In this document: positions 1 through 13,500 of the stretch, one piece after another | Numbering within the stretch: the stretch's first letter is position 1 | How the letters are laid out: each line of letters starts with the position of its first letter | Source: Glebionis coronaria | Taxonomy: Eukaryota; Streptophyta; Magnoliopsida; Asterales; Asteraceae | Direction: 5' to 3' | Assembly (NCBI GenBank): GCA_025667525.1 | Contig: CM046875.1 | Location: forward strand, 201,352,125 to 201,416,124 | DNA: 64,000 nt | Translations under genes and position numbers: made by a program | The notes under the pieces: generated by a model | What the model was told of the DNA's origin: nothing | Database searches by the model: none | The model's input: only the letters and a program-made list of their open reading frames with translations

Positions 1-1
1 C

Positions 2-2041
2 GTCAAGTTACCTCATCCCAAAACCGTTAAGGAAGTTAGGAGTTTCCTAGGCCACGCGGGCTTTTATCGTCGTTTCATCAAACACTTTTCGAAAATCTCT
101 CGACCTATGACACACCTTCTCGAGAAGGATGCTCCTTTTAATTTCAATGAGGATTCTGTTAAAGCTTTCAAAATTCTTAAAAGGAAACATACCGAAGCTC
201 CCATTCTTGTTTCTCCTAATTGGGAATTACCCTTTGAAATCATGTGCGATGCAAGTGATTATGCTATAGGGGCCGTCTTAGGGCAACGCTATGAAAAGCA
301 TTTCCATTATGCTAGTAAGATGATGACCGAGGCTCAATTAAAGTACACCACAACGGAATAGGAATTCCTTGCCGTGGTCTATGCTTTTGAGAAGTTCCTA
401 CCTTATCTCGTCTTAACTAAAAGCATCATGTATACCGACCATTCGGCTATCAAGTATCTCTTAGCTAAGCAAGATTCTAAGCCGAGATTGCTTCGTTGGA
501 TGCTCCTCCTCCAAGAATTTGATGTCACCGTGCTTGACAAAAAAGGAGCCGAGAATCTAGCGGCCGATCATCTCTCTCGTCTAGAAGATGCTCACAAAGA
601 TGTTTTTGAGAACAAGGAAATCACCGAAACATTTCCTCTCGAGACTCTCGGTGTAGTGAATTATAAAGACACCACCCCATGGTTTGCCGACATTGCAAAT
701 TATCATGCGGGCAATTTCATAATCAAGGATATGACGACACAACAAAAGCGAAAATTCTTTCGTGACGTCAAGTTCTATTTTTTGGACGACTCTTATCTCT
801 TTCGGGTTTGTGCGGATCAACTCGTTCGACGTTGTGTTTTTGGTGCCGATGCTTCTAATATCCTTAGAGCTTGTCATGAGGGACCCACAGGTGGTCACCA
901 CGGTGCTAATCTCATGGCTAAGAAAGTGTTCGATGACGGATTCTTTTGGCCTTCAATCTATCGTGATGCACACGCACTTGTGAAGTCGTGTGATTCGTGC
1001 CAATGTCAAGGAAAATCGTCTCAACGTGATGAAATGCCGCAAAACATAATTCAAGTGTGTGAGATTTTCGACATTTGGGGCATAGACTTTATGGGGCCGT
1101 TCCCATCGTCTCATGGTAACAAGTATATCCTCGTCGCGGTGGACTACCTTTCTAAGTGGGTGGAAGCTAAGGCTTTACCTACTAATGACGCTCGTGTGGT
1201 AGTGAAGTTTTTGAAGCAACTATTCTCTCGGTTCGGAACCCCTCGTGCTATTATAAGTGATCGTGGAACCAATTTTTGTAATGACCAAGTCGAGAAGGTC
1301 TTAAAGAAATATGGAGTTACTCATCGTCTTTCTACGGCTTATCACCTGCAAACGAGTGGGCAAGTCGAGGTTTCAAACCGATCTTTGAAGAGGATTTTAG
1401 AGAGGTCGATTGGAGAAAACCGTTCTTCATGGTCCGACAAACTCGATGACGCTTTATGGGCCTTTAGGACCGCTTATAAGACACCTATCGGTTGCACTCC
1501 TTATAAGTTAGTCTATGGGAAGAATTGTCAATTGCCCATTGAATTGGAGCATAAGGTATATTGGGCCCTTAAGCATGCAAACTTTGACTTGAAGACCACG
1601 GGAGATCACCAGAAAATACAATTGAATGAATTAGATGAATTAAGAGAAAATGCTTACAAAAATTCATTGGTTTTCAAAGAAAAGACTAAAAAGTTTCATG
1701 ATGCAAAGATTAAAAACCGGGTTTTTAACATTGGTGATCAAGTGTTACTTTTTAACTCTCGACTTAAGATATTTTCCGGGAAATTGAAATCTCGTTAGTC
1801 AGGTCCTTTCACCATTACACAAGTGTTTCTTTACGAGACCATCGAGCTAGCTCAAGATGATGGTCCTAACTTCAAGGTCAATGGACATAGGCTTAAGCAC
1901 TACTTTGGTGGGGAAATTCCTTCAATGGTTGTACCTATTCACCCCCCCCCCCCCCCCATACTAAAATTAAAAATTGTCCTCGATGTTTTGAGTCTAAAGG
2001 TGGAGCACCCCCATACTAGAGACGAAGAATCGAATGCTTAG
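2..2041 (+). pseudogene. pol: Athila-1 pol remnant: end of RT, RNase H, integrase
   Basis: One frame runs from base 2 to 2041 with two stops. The order is the end of the RT connection ([14 protein letters not shown] near 35-75), RNase H (CDASDYAIGAVLGQ near 245-285; [11 protein letters not shown] near 432; ADHLSRL near 567), the integrase HHCC zinc region (about 870-1010), and the catalytic core with [16 protein letters not shown] and the GQVEVSNR glutamate. The TAG at 359-361 replaces the usual Lys after TTE, and the TAG at 1796-1798 replaces the expected Trp of R-W-SGPF. The integrase triad is still present. Identification as Athila rests on the overall protein wording and the close match to the minus-strand copy at 30549-33631. 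It is non-functional as it stands. Confidence 0.88.
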
Positions 2042-4090
2042 GATCTAGCATGGAAAGGTTGATCAACAATATATCTAAAGCCGTTTATCAAGTATGCTAA
2101 AAGATAATTGTTAGAACAATAAAGGATATGTCAATGGATTCGTGAAAAACTTCTTCAAACAAAGGATGGAGGCTCACGTAAACGAACACGAGAGTCTTCA
2201 ATCGTAGATGATCATGATGATCTAGATAACACAATCACAAACAACCACGAGGCAACGAGTTGGAAGGGCACAAATCCCCTCTAATTAGTTATTTAGAAAG
2301 CATAAAAGGATAAGCATGGGATCTCCCCCACAAGGCACCTCGTTTTTTATTACCGAGTCATGAGCTCGACTCGATCCCCTTAATGCTAATTATCATTGGG
2401 GAAGGTGACTTGGTCGAGGTCACTTGCTTTGCTACGCCCTCACGTTTTCCAACTTTCAATGTTTTGTTTTGTTGCCAATAAGGCTAAAAAATGGCCAAAT
2501 TTTAAAAATTTTCTTAATTTTCATAAGTGTTTTTAAGACACGAATGTATATTTTCCGATGGGTAGAATAAGAGCTAATTTTTGACTTGATGGGCATTTGG
2601 AGCCATTTACATTCCTTAACCCGCTCAATTCAAGTTTTGCTAGACTTTTATATAGGGGACTTTAAAATGCGAAAGTCTTAGCTCATTCGGGTTAAGAACA
2701 AGGGAACTATAAAATGCATTCTCTAAACTTGAAAAAGTCCAAGAAAGTGCAAGATCCTATAGGTGGCTTAAAAACCCAAAACTTTGATTTGATATAGTCT
2801 TAATGAAAGCTAATCCAAATTTGTCTTAATTTTGACTTGCATGGCTAAGTATTCACGAGTCTCTTTAATTAGAGGTCTTTATATAGTGAAGAACAAGAGA
2901 TGATAGAGTTAGACAAGTGATCATGCTAAACATAGAACATGAAAATGTTCTTTCAAAAACTCATATGTTTTTAATTGTGGCTTTTTCTTCCCATAAGATC
3001 AATGCATTAGGAATAAATAATAATTGCAATAAGTAAGGTCGTATGATTTGAAAGGTTACTTAGCCTCTAGCGCAAGATCGTTTAAAAGTTTCTCGGGGTT
3101 GAATAGAGTTCATAGCCAAGGCATAACTTATTGAAGCGGGACACGAAGATTGGTGAAGATCCAAAAAGGCCCTAACAAGGCATGAGGAGCTCTATTTTGT
3201 TGCTAAAGATCCAAGATGATGTGAAGTATCATTATTCCTAAATCAATATGAAGGATCGAGACACACGGTGAAAAGCAATTACTCCCCTAAAGATCATGGA
3301 GAAAGTCTAACCAAAAAGACACTTACAAGGTATGAGGATAAATATATCCAAGTCCGAAAAGGAGGCGGATCCTTGTATATCAAAGTACAAAATAAAGATT
3401 GAAGAAAAATGATGAAGTCGTGGTCCAAATATGAAGAATCTCTCAAAATCGTCAAGTGAAGAAATTCCAAATATATGAAGAGAAGACCATAATTTCAAGA
3501 ACGTCTTCCCAAGATTCGAAGTATGAAGTACATGCCAAATATCGGTCCGAGAAAGGTCTCAAATCGTGAAACGAGTTATGCCAAGATATGAACTTAAGGA
3601 GATACACGAGAAGTCGTTTTAAAAGATTTTGTCCTTCGGCTAACTATCGATTAAATCGTGCTACTTTGCTTTCGGACTAATAACTACTCAAATAAGTCAA
3701 TATGAATCACTTGTGATCCATGACAAATAGTAAAAAATGCTAGTAACCCATTTCCTTTTATAATAACTAGGATTGCGGGGAGAAAAAGTATTACACAATT
3801 TGGACGTATGGGTAGTGTTAGCATTGTGACTTGTACCAACAATGATCTCGTTTTTGCACTTAGCATGGAATGTATGACAATCAAGGATGACGAAATTTAC
3901 TCTAAGGGACATTTACTTGTTTCTATTCTTTGACCCTAAAAGTCACATTTGTGTTGAAAATCATACATTATGTCTTTACACATCCTCGTAGTATAGTTGC
4001 AAGTCTTTTACTTATCAATAAAGGTTAATAAAATTGGACTTTGGTGATGCTTAGATACTTTATTCTATCATTGCGTGAGGGCACGGCAAT
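2042..4090 (+). other. Athila-1 3' noncoding region between pol and 3' LTR
   Basis: There are about 2 kb without a credible ORF. A homopolymeric C run of about 17 bases sits near 1941-1957, at the edge of the pol remnant. Just beyond it, 'attgtcctcgatgtttt' resembles the conserved 'attgtcctcaatgttta' tract of Athila-2 at 30189-30205, so the regions are homologous. I see no env-like gene; short ORFs here have no recognisable content. Confidence 0.6.
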
Positions 4091-4107
4091 GGCTTAGTAT
4101 GGGGGAG
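4091..4107 (+). promoter_or_regulatory. Athila-1 polypurine tract
   Basis: The sequence ggcttagtatgggggag lies immediately before the LTR that begins TGATGAG at 4108. A purine-rich tract abutting a 3' LTR is the plus-strand primer site of reverse transcription. It resembles the Athila-2 tract 'AAGTGTAGGGGA'. Confidence 0.7.
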
Positions 4108-7100
4108 TGATGAGATGGCATTTATACATGATCTCATCGTTCTTTTCGGGTTTTAAATGCATAAAAATGTCATAAAATACCATATATATGCTTGTGTTTG
4201 TTTACTTGTGTATTTTAGGTATGGATATCGTGAAAAAGACAAAAGATCACAAGAAACAAGGAAAAACGGACACGAGAAACGAAGCCGTACAAAGAACCGG
4301 GCCCTAGTTCATGAAATATCCAACATTTACCCTTGAAGACTTGAAGATATGCAAGATTGATCCTCAAACAATGAAGAAATGACACTTAAAACCCTTGTGA
4401 AATCATAATTACAAGTTTGGTCCCTTAAATTTGTCAAAATTGCAAAAAGGTCCTTCAACTTTGAAGAAATGGCAAGATTAGTCCCTCATTAAATCTAATT
4501 TGTCAATTATGGTCCCTCATGGAGTAAAAGTTACAATTGAAGACCTTTGAAGATCAACAAAGTCCAAAATCAGTCCCTCAAATATGAAAACATGGCAAAA
4601 ACAACCCCTGATATCTTTTTGGAAAAGTTTTGTGCCAAAAATGAGAAAAGGGAAACATTCATTACAAAGGGAATACGTTTAAGTGGGCTGAAAAACTTGT
4701 TATACAATTATTCCCAAAGAACAAGGACCAAAGGTGTCTATTTGAAACATTCAAACTGAAAATGCGCCAAACAAACACCTTTCCCCAAAAATCGGATCAA
4801 AACCATACTGTTTACCATTCATCCCACCCAGTTTTTACTTCACTTAAAACAAAGGGTAAACTCCAATTACCTTGGCACATGTGTGATTCACACATGCGGA
4901 AACCTATCCCACACATAATACCTTCACCTCCACTCACCAAAGGGTCCCACACCCAAAACTGTTTCACCCATCACATGACAACTTATTCCCCAAGGACTGC
5001 CACGTGTCAAGATCAACAGCCAATACTCTTTGCTTCACTCCAAAGCTATTTTGAACGGTTTTGATCATTTTGGACAGCTCACATCAAAGAATCGTGTAGA
5101 AGACCTCAATGGCACTTTTGGGAATTTAGTTCTAGGGTTTATGAATAGTGCTATGTATCCATTTGCCTATAAAAGGAGACCTCAACCTGTGAGAGTCCCT
5201 TTGTTCAAGATTTTGGCTATCAATCTTTGTAATTCCTTTTTAAGTTAAATAAAATTTGAATTTCATAAAATCTTTGAATTCTCTTTTGTGTTTATTAAAA
5301 GTTGGTGTTAGCATAGCCTGAATCTGAGTTCCACTTTCATGTTTTATTGGTTTTGAAAAAAGGTTTTATGGATTAAAACACTTGTTTTCATAAATGAAAG
5401 GTTTCTCTCTGTTTTTGATCTCACTTGTTTGTTTGTTCATCTTAGCAGCTTGGAAGCTGGTACTTGTTCTGCTAGTACCTCAGCTCAAACAATCCAGGGC
5501 CTGGATGTAGGTCTTGGAGGTTTGCACCCTTCTCCTTTTTCATTTCTCTTTATTTTTCTACATATTTGTGATTTTTTTATGATTGTTCTTGAATCTGTGT
5601 TATTTTGGTTGAATCTTGTTTGTATGTGTTGGTTTGATGTTATTGAGTTGTTATTAACTTGATTTGTGGTTAAAATCTTAAAGATCCTTTGAAAATTTAT
5701 CAAATCAGATAATTAAGGGGTGTTTGGGTTAACTGCATATGTAGGTTTTGTGGGAAATTTAGTGGTTGTTTTGTGTTGTTATCTGTTGGTATCTGTTTAC
5801 CTGGTTTACTTGGTCACTTATTTGCAGGTTTTGTGGTTTGAAACACCCAAATCCATAAAAGGGCTATAAAATCTTGTTTACTTGATAATATTGGTTGTGG
5901 TTTAAGGGACACCTAGATCTAATCATAGACTAGGGTTAACAAGTGATTAAACCTAGTTAATAACACCAGGGAAAGAGATTTGAGTGCTTGAAATTAGATC
6001 TGTGGTCAATTAGATCAGCAAAGTGTGCATGAGTTCTTGTAGTTCATATCAGAAGGTGAGATTTGCTTTGATCTTTTTCCATACTTTGAATTAGTGGCTG
6101 ATTTAAGTTTGTTTATGCTTAATCATAGTTTATATAGCTTGTGTATGCATCTTGTTAAATTTGGAGTGCTTATTCTTGCTTAAAACTGCTTAAGTGTTCA
6201 TAACAGCTTATATTCCATGTTTGTGCTAGATCTGAGCATTGTTTGATTTTTCTGTGCTTATTAAGTGAACCAAAGTGTGTTTTTGTGCTTGATTGTGACT
6301 CCTTGTGATTAACTGATCACTTGGGTGCCCTTGTCTTCCAATATAACATACTTAATCTCTCTAAAAAGCTTGGTCAAATAGTCAAAGCAGTGGGAACTCC
6401 TTTCCCCTACTCCTAGCCACTGCTAGTGTATTTTATTGTTCAGCTTATCAATAAGCTATAATAGCTTATTTTAACCAGCAACAATTTGGATTTTGTAATA
6501 GGTGCTCGTTAATTGACCCATTTGTTCATACTGGAGCAATTGGTGTGTTGACTTTAGGGTTTGACTAGAAAACCAACTTAATTGACTTTTTCATAAGTGC
6601 TTATTGGCTTATTCTGGCTTATTAGGTGTGCTTTTTGGAATTTTGTTGATTGATTTGGCTTATTGAAGTCATTTGTGTCATTTTGCAAGTTGAATCAAGT
6701 CCTGAGGTGCCCTAAATCTCAAACCCGACTATTTTGTCGTTTTGGGGATTTGTACTTTGCTTATTTCTGGCTTATTGAGTGTGCTTTTTCAAAATTTCTT
6801 TTTAGAGATCTCTTTAGCATCCCAAAAGAAGTTTGTGTGTCAAATTAGAGCTTATGGCATTAGCTTATTGCTTAATGGGCTTAATGGCCCAATAAGGAAA
6901 AGCTGTTTGCTTAATAAGCTGTGATAAGCTCACTTTCAGCTTTAGGGCCTTTAGAGTTTTGTGTTTAGAATTAAATTTTGAGTCAGATTGGGCTTTTCCA
7001 AGTCAATTGGGCCAAGTTTGACTTTTTGGGCTAAAAAGCCCATTAGTGTTGACTGATTTTGGTTTTGGCTCATTTGAGGGCCCAATAGGGGTATTCTGGT

Positions 7101-7666
7101 CATTTCACTTTCATCTTCTGTTTAATTAAGTCAATATAAACTAGTTTGTAAGTTTTTAGAATTTTTTATAATTTTTGGATTTTTAATATTATTTTATTAT
7201 TATTTTATTATTATTTTTCAAATTTCACATTTTTTCACTTTTTACATTTTTCTTAGCTTAAAGACATTAAAATAGGAAATTTTCAACTTTTAGATTAATT
7301 TTATCATCTTTAGATTAATTTTTATAATTATTTTAAGTTTTAATAGTTTTTAAATCATTTTAAATAGTTTTTCTTAGTTTAAAAATTTCTAAAAATAGTT
7401 TTTAATCTTTTTAGGTCATTTTAGAGGTTTACCAATGAAAAATCTTTATTTGGGCTTTTTGATAATTAATTTGATTTTTAGGGCTTTAATTAGCATTTAA
7501 AAATTAAATATTTAATTAATTAAAAGGTTTGAAAAAGTTTTTATCATTGGTAAACTCTTAGTTTATTTATTTTGATTTTTGGTGAATTCCTGGTAATTTT
7601 TAGAATTAATTTTTATTTTTGCTTAATTTACGGTTTTACGTGTAGTCGTCGTAGTAATTAATTTCA
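4108..7666 (+). repeat. Athila-1 3' LTR (about 3.56 kb)
   Basis: It starts TGATGAGAT after the polypurine tract and contains a TATA box (5168) and an AATAAA-like signal (aaataaaattt near 5249). It is homologous in layout to the inverted Athila-2 LTR: repeated 'ggtccctc..' phrases before the TATA box, and many 'gcttatt..' phrases after it. The last kilobase is very AT-rich. Bases 4109-4116 and 4131-4138 form an inverted repeat (GATGAGAT/ATCTCATC). A second one pairs gtttaccaatga (7426-7437) with tcattggtaaac (7541-7552). The 3' boundary is inferred, not proven. The short ORFs inside are not genes. Confidence 0.65.
5168..5175 (+). promoter_or_regulatory. TATA box of Athila-1 LTR promoter
   Basis: TATAAAAG is followed at about 80 bases by an AT-rich stretch with aaataaaa. 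The position inside the LTR and the downstream polyadenylation-like signal fit a U3/R promoter. The inverted Athila-2 LTR has TATAAATA at the equivalent place (complement of 16143-16150). Confidence 0.55.
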
Positions 7667-10537
7667 CGTCTTCGTCATTCTCTTTTCTCATCCCTTTCTA
7701 ACCAATATTAATCTCAAACCAATTACGAATTACTCACACATATATACCTCCTTGGGAAACGAACTTGAACTTCATTGGGTCATTAGTGCTTGATTTTCCT
7801 AAATCATCACTTAATACTTTCCCTATTTACGCTCTTTTTCCTAAAAGACGTAATTTACTACAATCAATCTCGTGCATCCATCACTTGTGATCTTCGCCTC
7901 TTCGTGACACCATGTCCCACATACTTATACCTATGTAATTCTTGAAAGCTTTAGAGTTCGATATAGCGGAAGACTTAACTTTTAGGCTTTCTTGAATTAG
8001 ATGAGGTATTAAGTGCATAAAGTATAAGCATGCGGGGACGACTTCTTCTTGGATCCCGTAACGCCACCGTCTTAAAATGCCGCAACATAAGTAGACACGA
8101 ACGAAATGGCTTTGAACATTTCATTCTAATTCGGTAGCATTTTACCTCCGGTCGGTGAAGACCGTTGGACGATATAAAATATTGTACTTGTGGCAGGTAG
8201 ATTTAATTAAAAATCTCCTTGACAAGATTTCGCGGATAAACCCGTTCTCTTTACTCGACCGTCCAAAGCTGACTGCGAACCTAAAGAGTGAATCATTTGG
8301 ATAAAATTATCCGCATGATTGAAGCCGTCAATTCTGATTCCTGGAACAAGTTTGATTCATTAAATAATCGCACCATCGTTGCTTTCCAGTTGTCATGAGC
8401 TTGATTCATATTGAATCTTGCAAGTTACCTACCAAGTGCTGTTTGAGGTTAACACTAGAAGGATTTCCACTCATCACTGTGAACACTAAGGTATCACTCT
8501 GAGTGTTCTGGCAAGATCACTAAGATATTGCGTAGAGGCCTGGAACGTGTTTAAGTTCAGCTAAGAATTAAACCACTGTTGCTTTCCAGTTATCACAAGT
8601 TTGATTCATAAAGAATCACACAAGTCACCTACCATGAGCTTTTTGATATTCGCTCAAGAAGGATTTCCATCTTCATTGTAAATACTTTCGTATTACTCGG
8701 ATGTTCAGGCAAGATCATGAAGATTTAGCGTAGGACTCTTTAAGGTCTTTCTTACTTTTCACAGTGTGTGAAGAAGCAAGGAATTATGAAAGTGTGTCCT
8801 AATGAGATATTTGATGATCTCAAATGGCTCTAGACTCGATCGTGTATTTTGGATTTTAGTGATCGGAGGCTGGAGAGGAGTGCCACCATTTCAATACCAA
8901 TTTATCCGGAGTGAGTAAATCGATAGATAACCTGTTGTCTCCGTGTGATTAAAACAAATATCTTTTAAGAGATATCTGAGTTAGCTAGGATGGGTTGTGC
9001 ATTGCATCACTCGGTCCATGATGTCTATCTTACATATCGAGCATCATTAAAATGATCTCAATAGCATATGTGTTGACCCGGTTTCTGCCTAAGGTTGTAA
9101 GGAGGGCTTGTTTCTTTACACCCTTTATCTTTACAATTATTTTTCATTCTTCAACCCCTTCAATGCTTACCAATACGTCATAACTAGCACCTTGTTGTGA
9201 TTATTCCAGTGCTAACTTAAGTACTTGGTCGGCATTCAGCTACGTTCATAATCTTTCTCCATCTATCCTAAGGACTACTATTTCTAGCTATGGAATGTCC
9301 TTTGGAAGATTCCTCCGGTTCTAGAAGAATCATAGGACTTAACCTATCCTACCATCCTTATGTCACCAAATCTTCATCGTCGTGAAATAAATGGGTTGTG
9401 GGTAAGTATATGTCATCATGAAAATCTATTTTGATATGCAAATCCGTTTTGCTCCCCCTTAACATATGCCACGATATTCGAAAACATTTTGCGTATGTCG
9501 GGATGAGCCAACACATTAAGTCAAACCATTTGTGATAATATCCCATATTAAATCACATTTTCTCCCCCATATTAAAAATATTAACCCAATCGATGTTTTT
9601 AATATCAATTTATATAATGAAGTTTTAACAAAGGTTTTGGGAAGAAAAATGCAAGTCCATTTTATCTTCATGATATCAAACGTATGAGATATGATACCGA
9701 TTTGTAACATGATCACATATTCACCATATTAGAAAAATTTACAAGGTTGGACCTGATTGATGAGAACATCATATGATAAGATCAAATGGTTCTTGTCAGC
9801 ATATGTTGGTCGCCTCGTCACGTCTGAAGTCATCTCTTGACACCACATGTACGATTGGTATTGTTGTCTTAACACCAACTTGTGAACTTGGCACGTTCGG
9901 TATCGAAGATTCTGAATGCTTGACAAATGCTCCCCCTCAATTGTTGACACGTGTTCTATCGAAAGAGTTGTAGTCGTCGGTTGAGTAGTCGCATCGTCGA
10001 GTATGTAGATACCAATTGTAGATAGCATGGTTGTAGAGATGATAACTTCATAAAAACAAGACTTCTCTTGTTTTAACAAATAAATGCACTGAAACGTACA
10101 TAGATTTGTGTTAGACCAAGTTATAAAGTAAACTTGATCCCTTACAAGGTTCTAAAGTAAACCTTGCCCGAGAAAATTATTTCCCGTTGTGAGCCAAAGC
10201 ATTCATAAGAAATACTTGATTTAATGTGAAAAACAGGTTGCAGTCTGAAATAACTACAAGCCATTTAGGCATGTTTTATGAAATATTTACAACTTTTGTA
10301 CGAACTCTATTTATGGCGCCGTGTCAATATTAATCGACATTTCTAAGGCCGTAAATATTATCGTACCAAAAGACATGCCTTTGAAAAATAAAGTAAAAAT
10401 ATTTTTGGATTTTTATGAATTTTTTAATTTTTATGGTTTTTATATGGTTTTATATTTTTCTATTTTGCTTTTGTGGATAAAAATATAAACAATATATACA
10501 AATGATCACCAAGGATACGGAGAATAGTTTACCACCA
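7667..10537 (-). other. Copia A 3' noncoding region
   Basis: No credible gene is present. On the minus strand, 10500-10080 matches the sequence after SIRE-B pol (53676-54060), and about 9350-7890 matches SIRE-B 60120-61690. Polypurine-like motifs on the minus strand occur at 9927-9943, 9554-9575 and 9449-9464 (each GGGGGAG). Two diverged tandem units of about 190 bases (about 8340-8514 and 8515-8711) are shared with SIRE-B. The large third ORF of SIRE-B has no counterpart: the interval 10075-9560 is only about 0.5 kb and holds a 116-codon ORF (9729-10079) that I could not relate to anything. Confidence 0.65.
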
Positions 10538-13500
10538 CTATTCTTTCGCTTCATCTGCTAGTTCCTTAAGAGTCTCAGGCGAGAAGGTTCTCATTCCTAG
10601 TTTGTCGGCCAAAAATTCAATTCGAGCGCGATCTAAAGCCTTCGTGAAAATATCCGCCAATTGATACTCAGATCGGAAAAAGTAAAGCTCTATTACTCCA
10701 TTTTACACTTGCTCCTTGATGAAATGGTAGCGAATGTCAATATGCTTCGACCGGGAGAATTGAACGTTGTTGCAACATAAGGCAATTGCACTCTTGTTGT
10801 CACAGTACATCGGAATTTTGTTGAAACCTATACCATAGTCGGTTAATTGCGATCTCATCCAAATAATTTGAGCACAGCAACCGGACATAGCTATGTATTC
10901 TGCTTCCGTACTTGAAATTGCAGCGCTTTTCTGCCTTTTCGATGCCCAACTGATTAATCGATCTCCTAGTAGTTGCAATGTTCCACTCGTGCTACGCCTT
11001 GTATCTTGACAACCCGCGTGATCCGCATCTGCATATGCCATAAGTGCAATCGAAGAGTCCTTCGAATACCAAAGTCCCCGATTAATGGTTCCTTTAAGAT
11101 ATCGAAAGATCCGTTTCACAGTAGCTAAGTGTACCTTAGTAGGCCGAGTTTGATACCGAGCACACATACATATGGAAAACTGAAGATCAGGTCGACTAGC
11201 TGTGATATACAGAAGAGTACCGATCATTCCACGGTAAAGTGTCGAATCAATGGCAACTCCATGTGGATCTGCATCAAGCTTAGTTCGTTCCACCATTATA
11301 GTATCCACGGGGTCGCAAGATTCCATCTTGTACTTCTTTAGCGATTCAAGGGCATACTTGGATTGATTGATAAAGATGCCTCTGGGACTCTGAGATATCT
11401 GAAGACCTAAGAAGAATGATACCTTGCCCATCATTGACATCTTAAACTTGGAAGACATGAGTGTCCCAAACTCATCCGATAAGGTTTGGGTCGAGGCTGC
11501 AAATATAAAATCATCAACATATATTTGTACCATGATCATATCTTTACCTCGTTTCTGAATGAAAAGAGTGGGATCCACCTTGCCTTTAGCGAAGCCTTGC
11601 GTAATGAGGAATTGTGACAGTAGATCATACCATGCACGAGGAGCTTGCTTCAACCCATAGAGAGCCTTCTTAAGCTTGTACACATGATTAGGATAATTAG
11701 GATTCACAAAACCATCCGGTTGTTGAACATAGACCTCTTCCTTGATTTCACCGTTAAGAAATGCCGTCTTTACATCCATCTGATAGACGATCATATTCAT
11801 ATGGTCTGCATAAGCGAAGAATAGTCTAATAGCTTCCAAACAGGCAACAGGTGCATAGGATTCCATAAAGTCGATGCCCAATAATTGCTTGTATCCACGA
11901 GCTACTAGTCTAGCTTTGTTCTTCAATATTCCGCCTAACTCGTCGAGTTTCACCTTGTAAACCCATTTCAAAGTCAGTAACTGCACTTGATCCGGGCATG
12001 GGACAAGTTCCCAAACTTCAAGACTTATGAATTCGTTAAGTTCTTCTTGCATAGCTTCTATCCAACAGGATTGAGTAAAAGCTTGTTGCCATGTTTTAGG
12101 TTCAACTTCAGTGAGAAAAGCATCAAAGTGACAAAACATTGCTCTTTCTTGTAACTGACTTCGTGTGGATACCGGACGATTCAGGTCACCAATAATAGAA
12201 TCTATAGGATGATCCTTTGTCCACTTGCTGTCATGTTCACGAATCCGTGGATTGGAGTAGACCGTACTAGGAGCTTCCTCTGAGGTGGACGACACGACTT
12301 GATTAGGGTCGGGAATATGTACACCAAAGAATGGAGGTTCACGCATTTGAGAGAATTCTAAATCGTGATCATCATCATCCTCTTCATCATCGATAGGCAT
12401 GACATGGGTAGTTGAAGCATGTGTTGGTTGAGAATTACTCGTTGAAGGTATATCTTGACCAATTGTAGGTGCAAATGTGTCTGATTGTGCTTCGGTTGCT
12501 GGAGCGACAACTTCGGTTACCGGAGCTATTACCTCAGGTTCTGGAGCAACAATAGTTGGAGGAGTAAAGAATTCATCAAAGAACGGTTGAAACAACGTAT
12601 CCCATTCATCCCTAGAAGGTGGTGTAAATGATGATGAAGTAGGGTTGTTTGGGACAAGACCAGAACTAATGTTTCTGGGTCCCGTTTCATGAAGTGCGGG
12701 TTCAGATCTGCTTTGCTCAGAAGTCATTGCTGTCAGCTCATCAAAATCAACATTCATAGTTTCAAGGATTTTACGAGACTTACGGTTGTAGATTCGGTAT
12801 GCCTTCTTTGCGGGTGCGTAACCAATGAAAATACCAATATCAGCCTTTGGTTGAAGTTTTCCCAAATTGTCACCATCATTATTTGGATAGCAAAGAGAAC
12901 CAAATACATGAAGATATGATAAATCTGGTACTTTTCCATGGAGAAGCTCATAAGGTGTTTTACCATGGCGTTTACGAATTAGTGACCAGTTTTGGGTGTA
13001 CACTGCTGTAGATACTGCTTCTGCCCATAAAAACAATGGAGCCTTTGCGTAAATTAACATCGTTCGAGCAGCTTCCATAAGTGTGCGATTTCGCCTTTCA
13101 ACGACACCGTTTTGTTGTGGAGTGCGTGCAACGGATGTTTCATGAGATATGCCAACTTCTTCATAATAATCACGCAAAATTTGATTCACAAATTCGGTTC
13201 CATTATCTGTACGAATGCGTCGGACAGTAGTGTTGAGATGCACTTGAATCATCTTGAGAAATCCGATGATGAATTTCGGTGCCTCATTTTTTGTTGTAAG
13301 AAATTTCACCCATGTAAACCGATAGTAATCATCCACAATAACGAGGATGTACTTTTTACCACTAAGACTTTCAACACGCATTGGCCCACAAAGATCCATA
13401 TGCAACAGATAAAGTTTCTCTTGGTTGGTGTCTTCCGTCTTGGGTTTGTAAGATTTCTTAGTGCTTTTCCCCATTGTACACGCGGAACACAAATGATCCT

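Larger units (their letters stand above)
1..7666 (+). mobile_element. Athila-1: Ty3/gypsy Athila-lineage element, 3' part only
   Basis: The window opens inside the RT/RNase H part of a plus-strand Athila-type pol. It is followed by about 2 kb of noncoding DNA, a polypurine tract and a long LTR. Long LTRs and a long noncoding stretch between integrase and the 3' LTR are typical of Athila. The 5' LTR, gag, protease and most of RT lie left of the window. The right end at 7666 is inferred: the terminal 'aatttca' matches the end of the Athila-2 LTR (complement of 13961-13967), and sequence beyond it belongs to copia A. The TSD cannot be checked because the other end is not in view. Confidence 0.8.

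Noticed and set aside
4547..5248. Plus-strand ORFs of 70-100 codons in the Athila-1 LTR
   Set aside because: They lie in the LTR promoter region around the TATA box, have no domain, and are not shared with the Athila-2 LTR.
7667..7760. 3' LTR of copia A beginning near 'ttagaaagg' on the minus strand
   Set aside because: The resemblance to the SIRE-B LTR start is only about eight bases, with no clear polypurine tract before it. It is too weak to list as a feature.
9729..10079. 116-codon minus ORF after copia A pol, as a possible remnant of the third ORF
   Set aside because: I see no similarity to any part of the third ORF. Its surroundings align with SIRE-B noncoding DNA.
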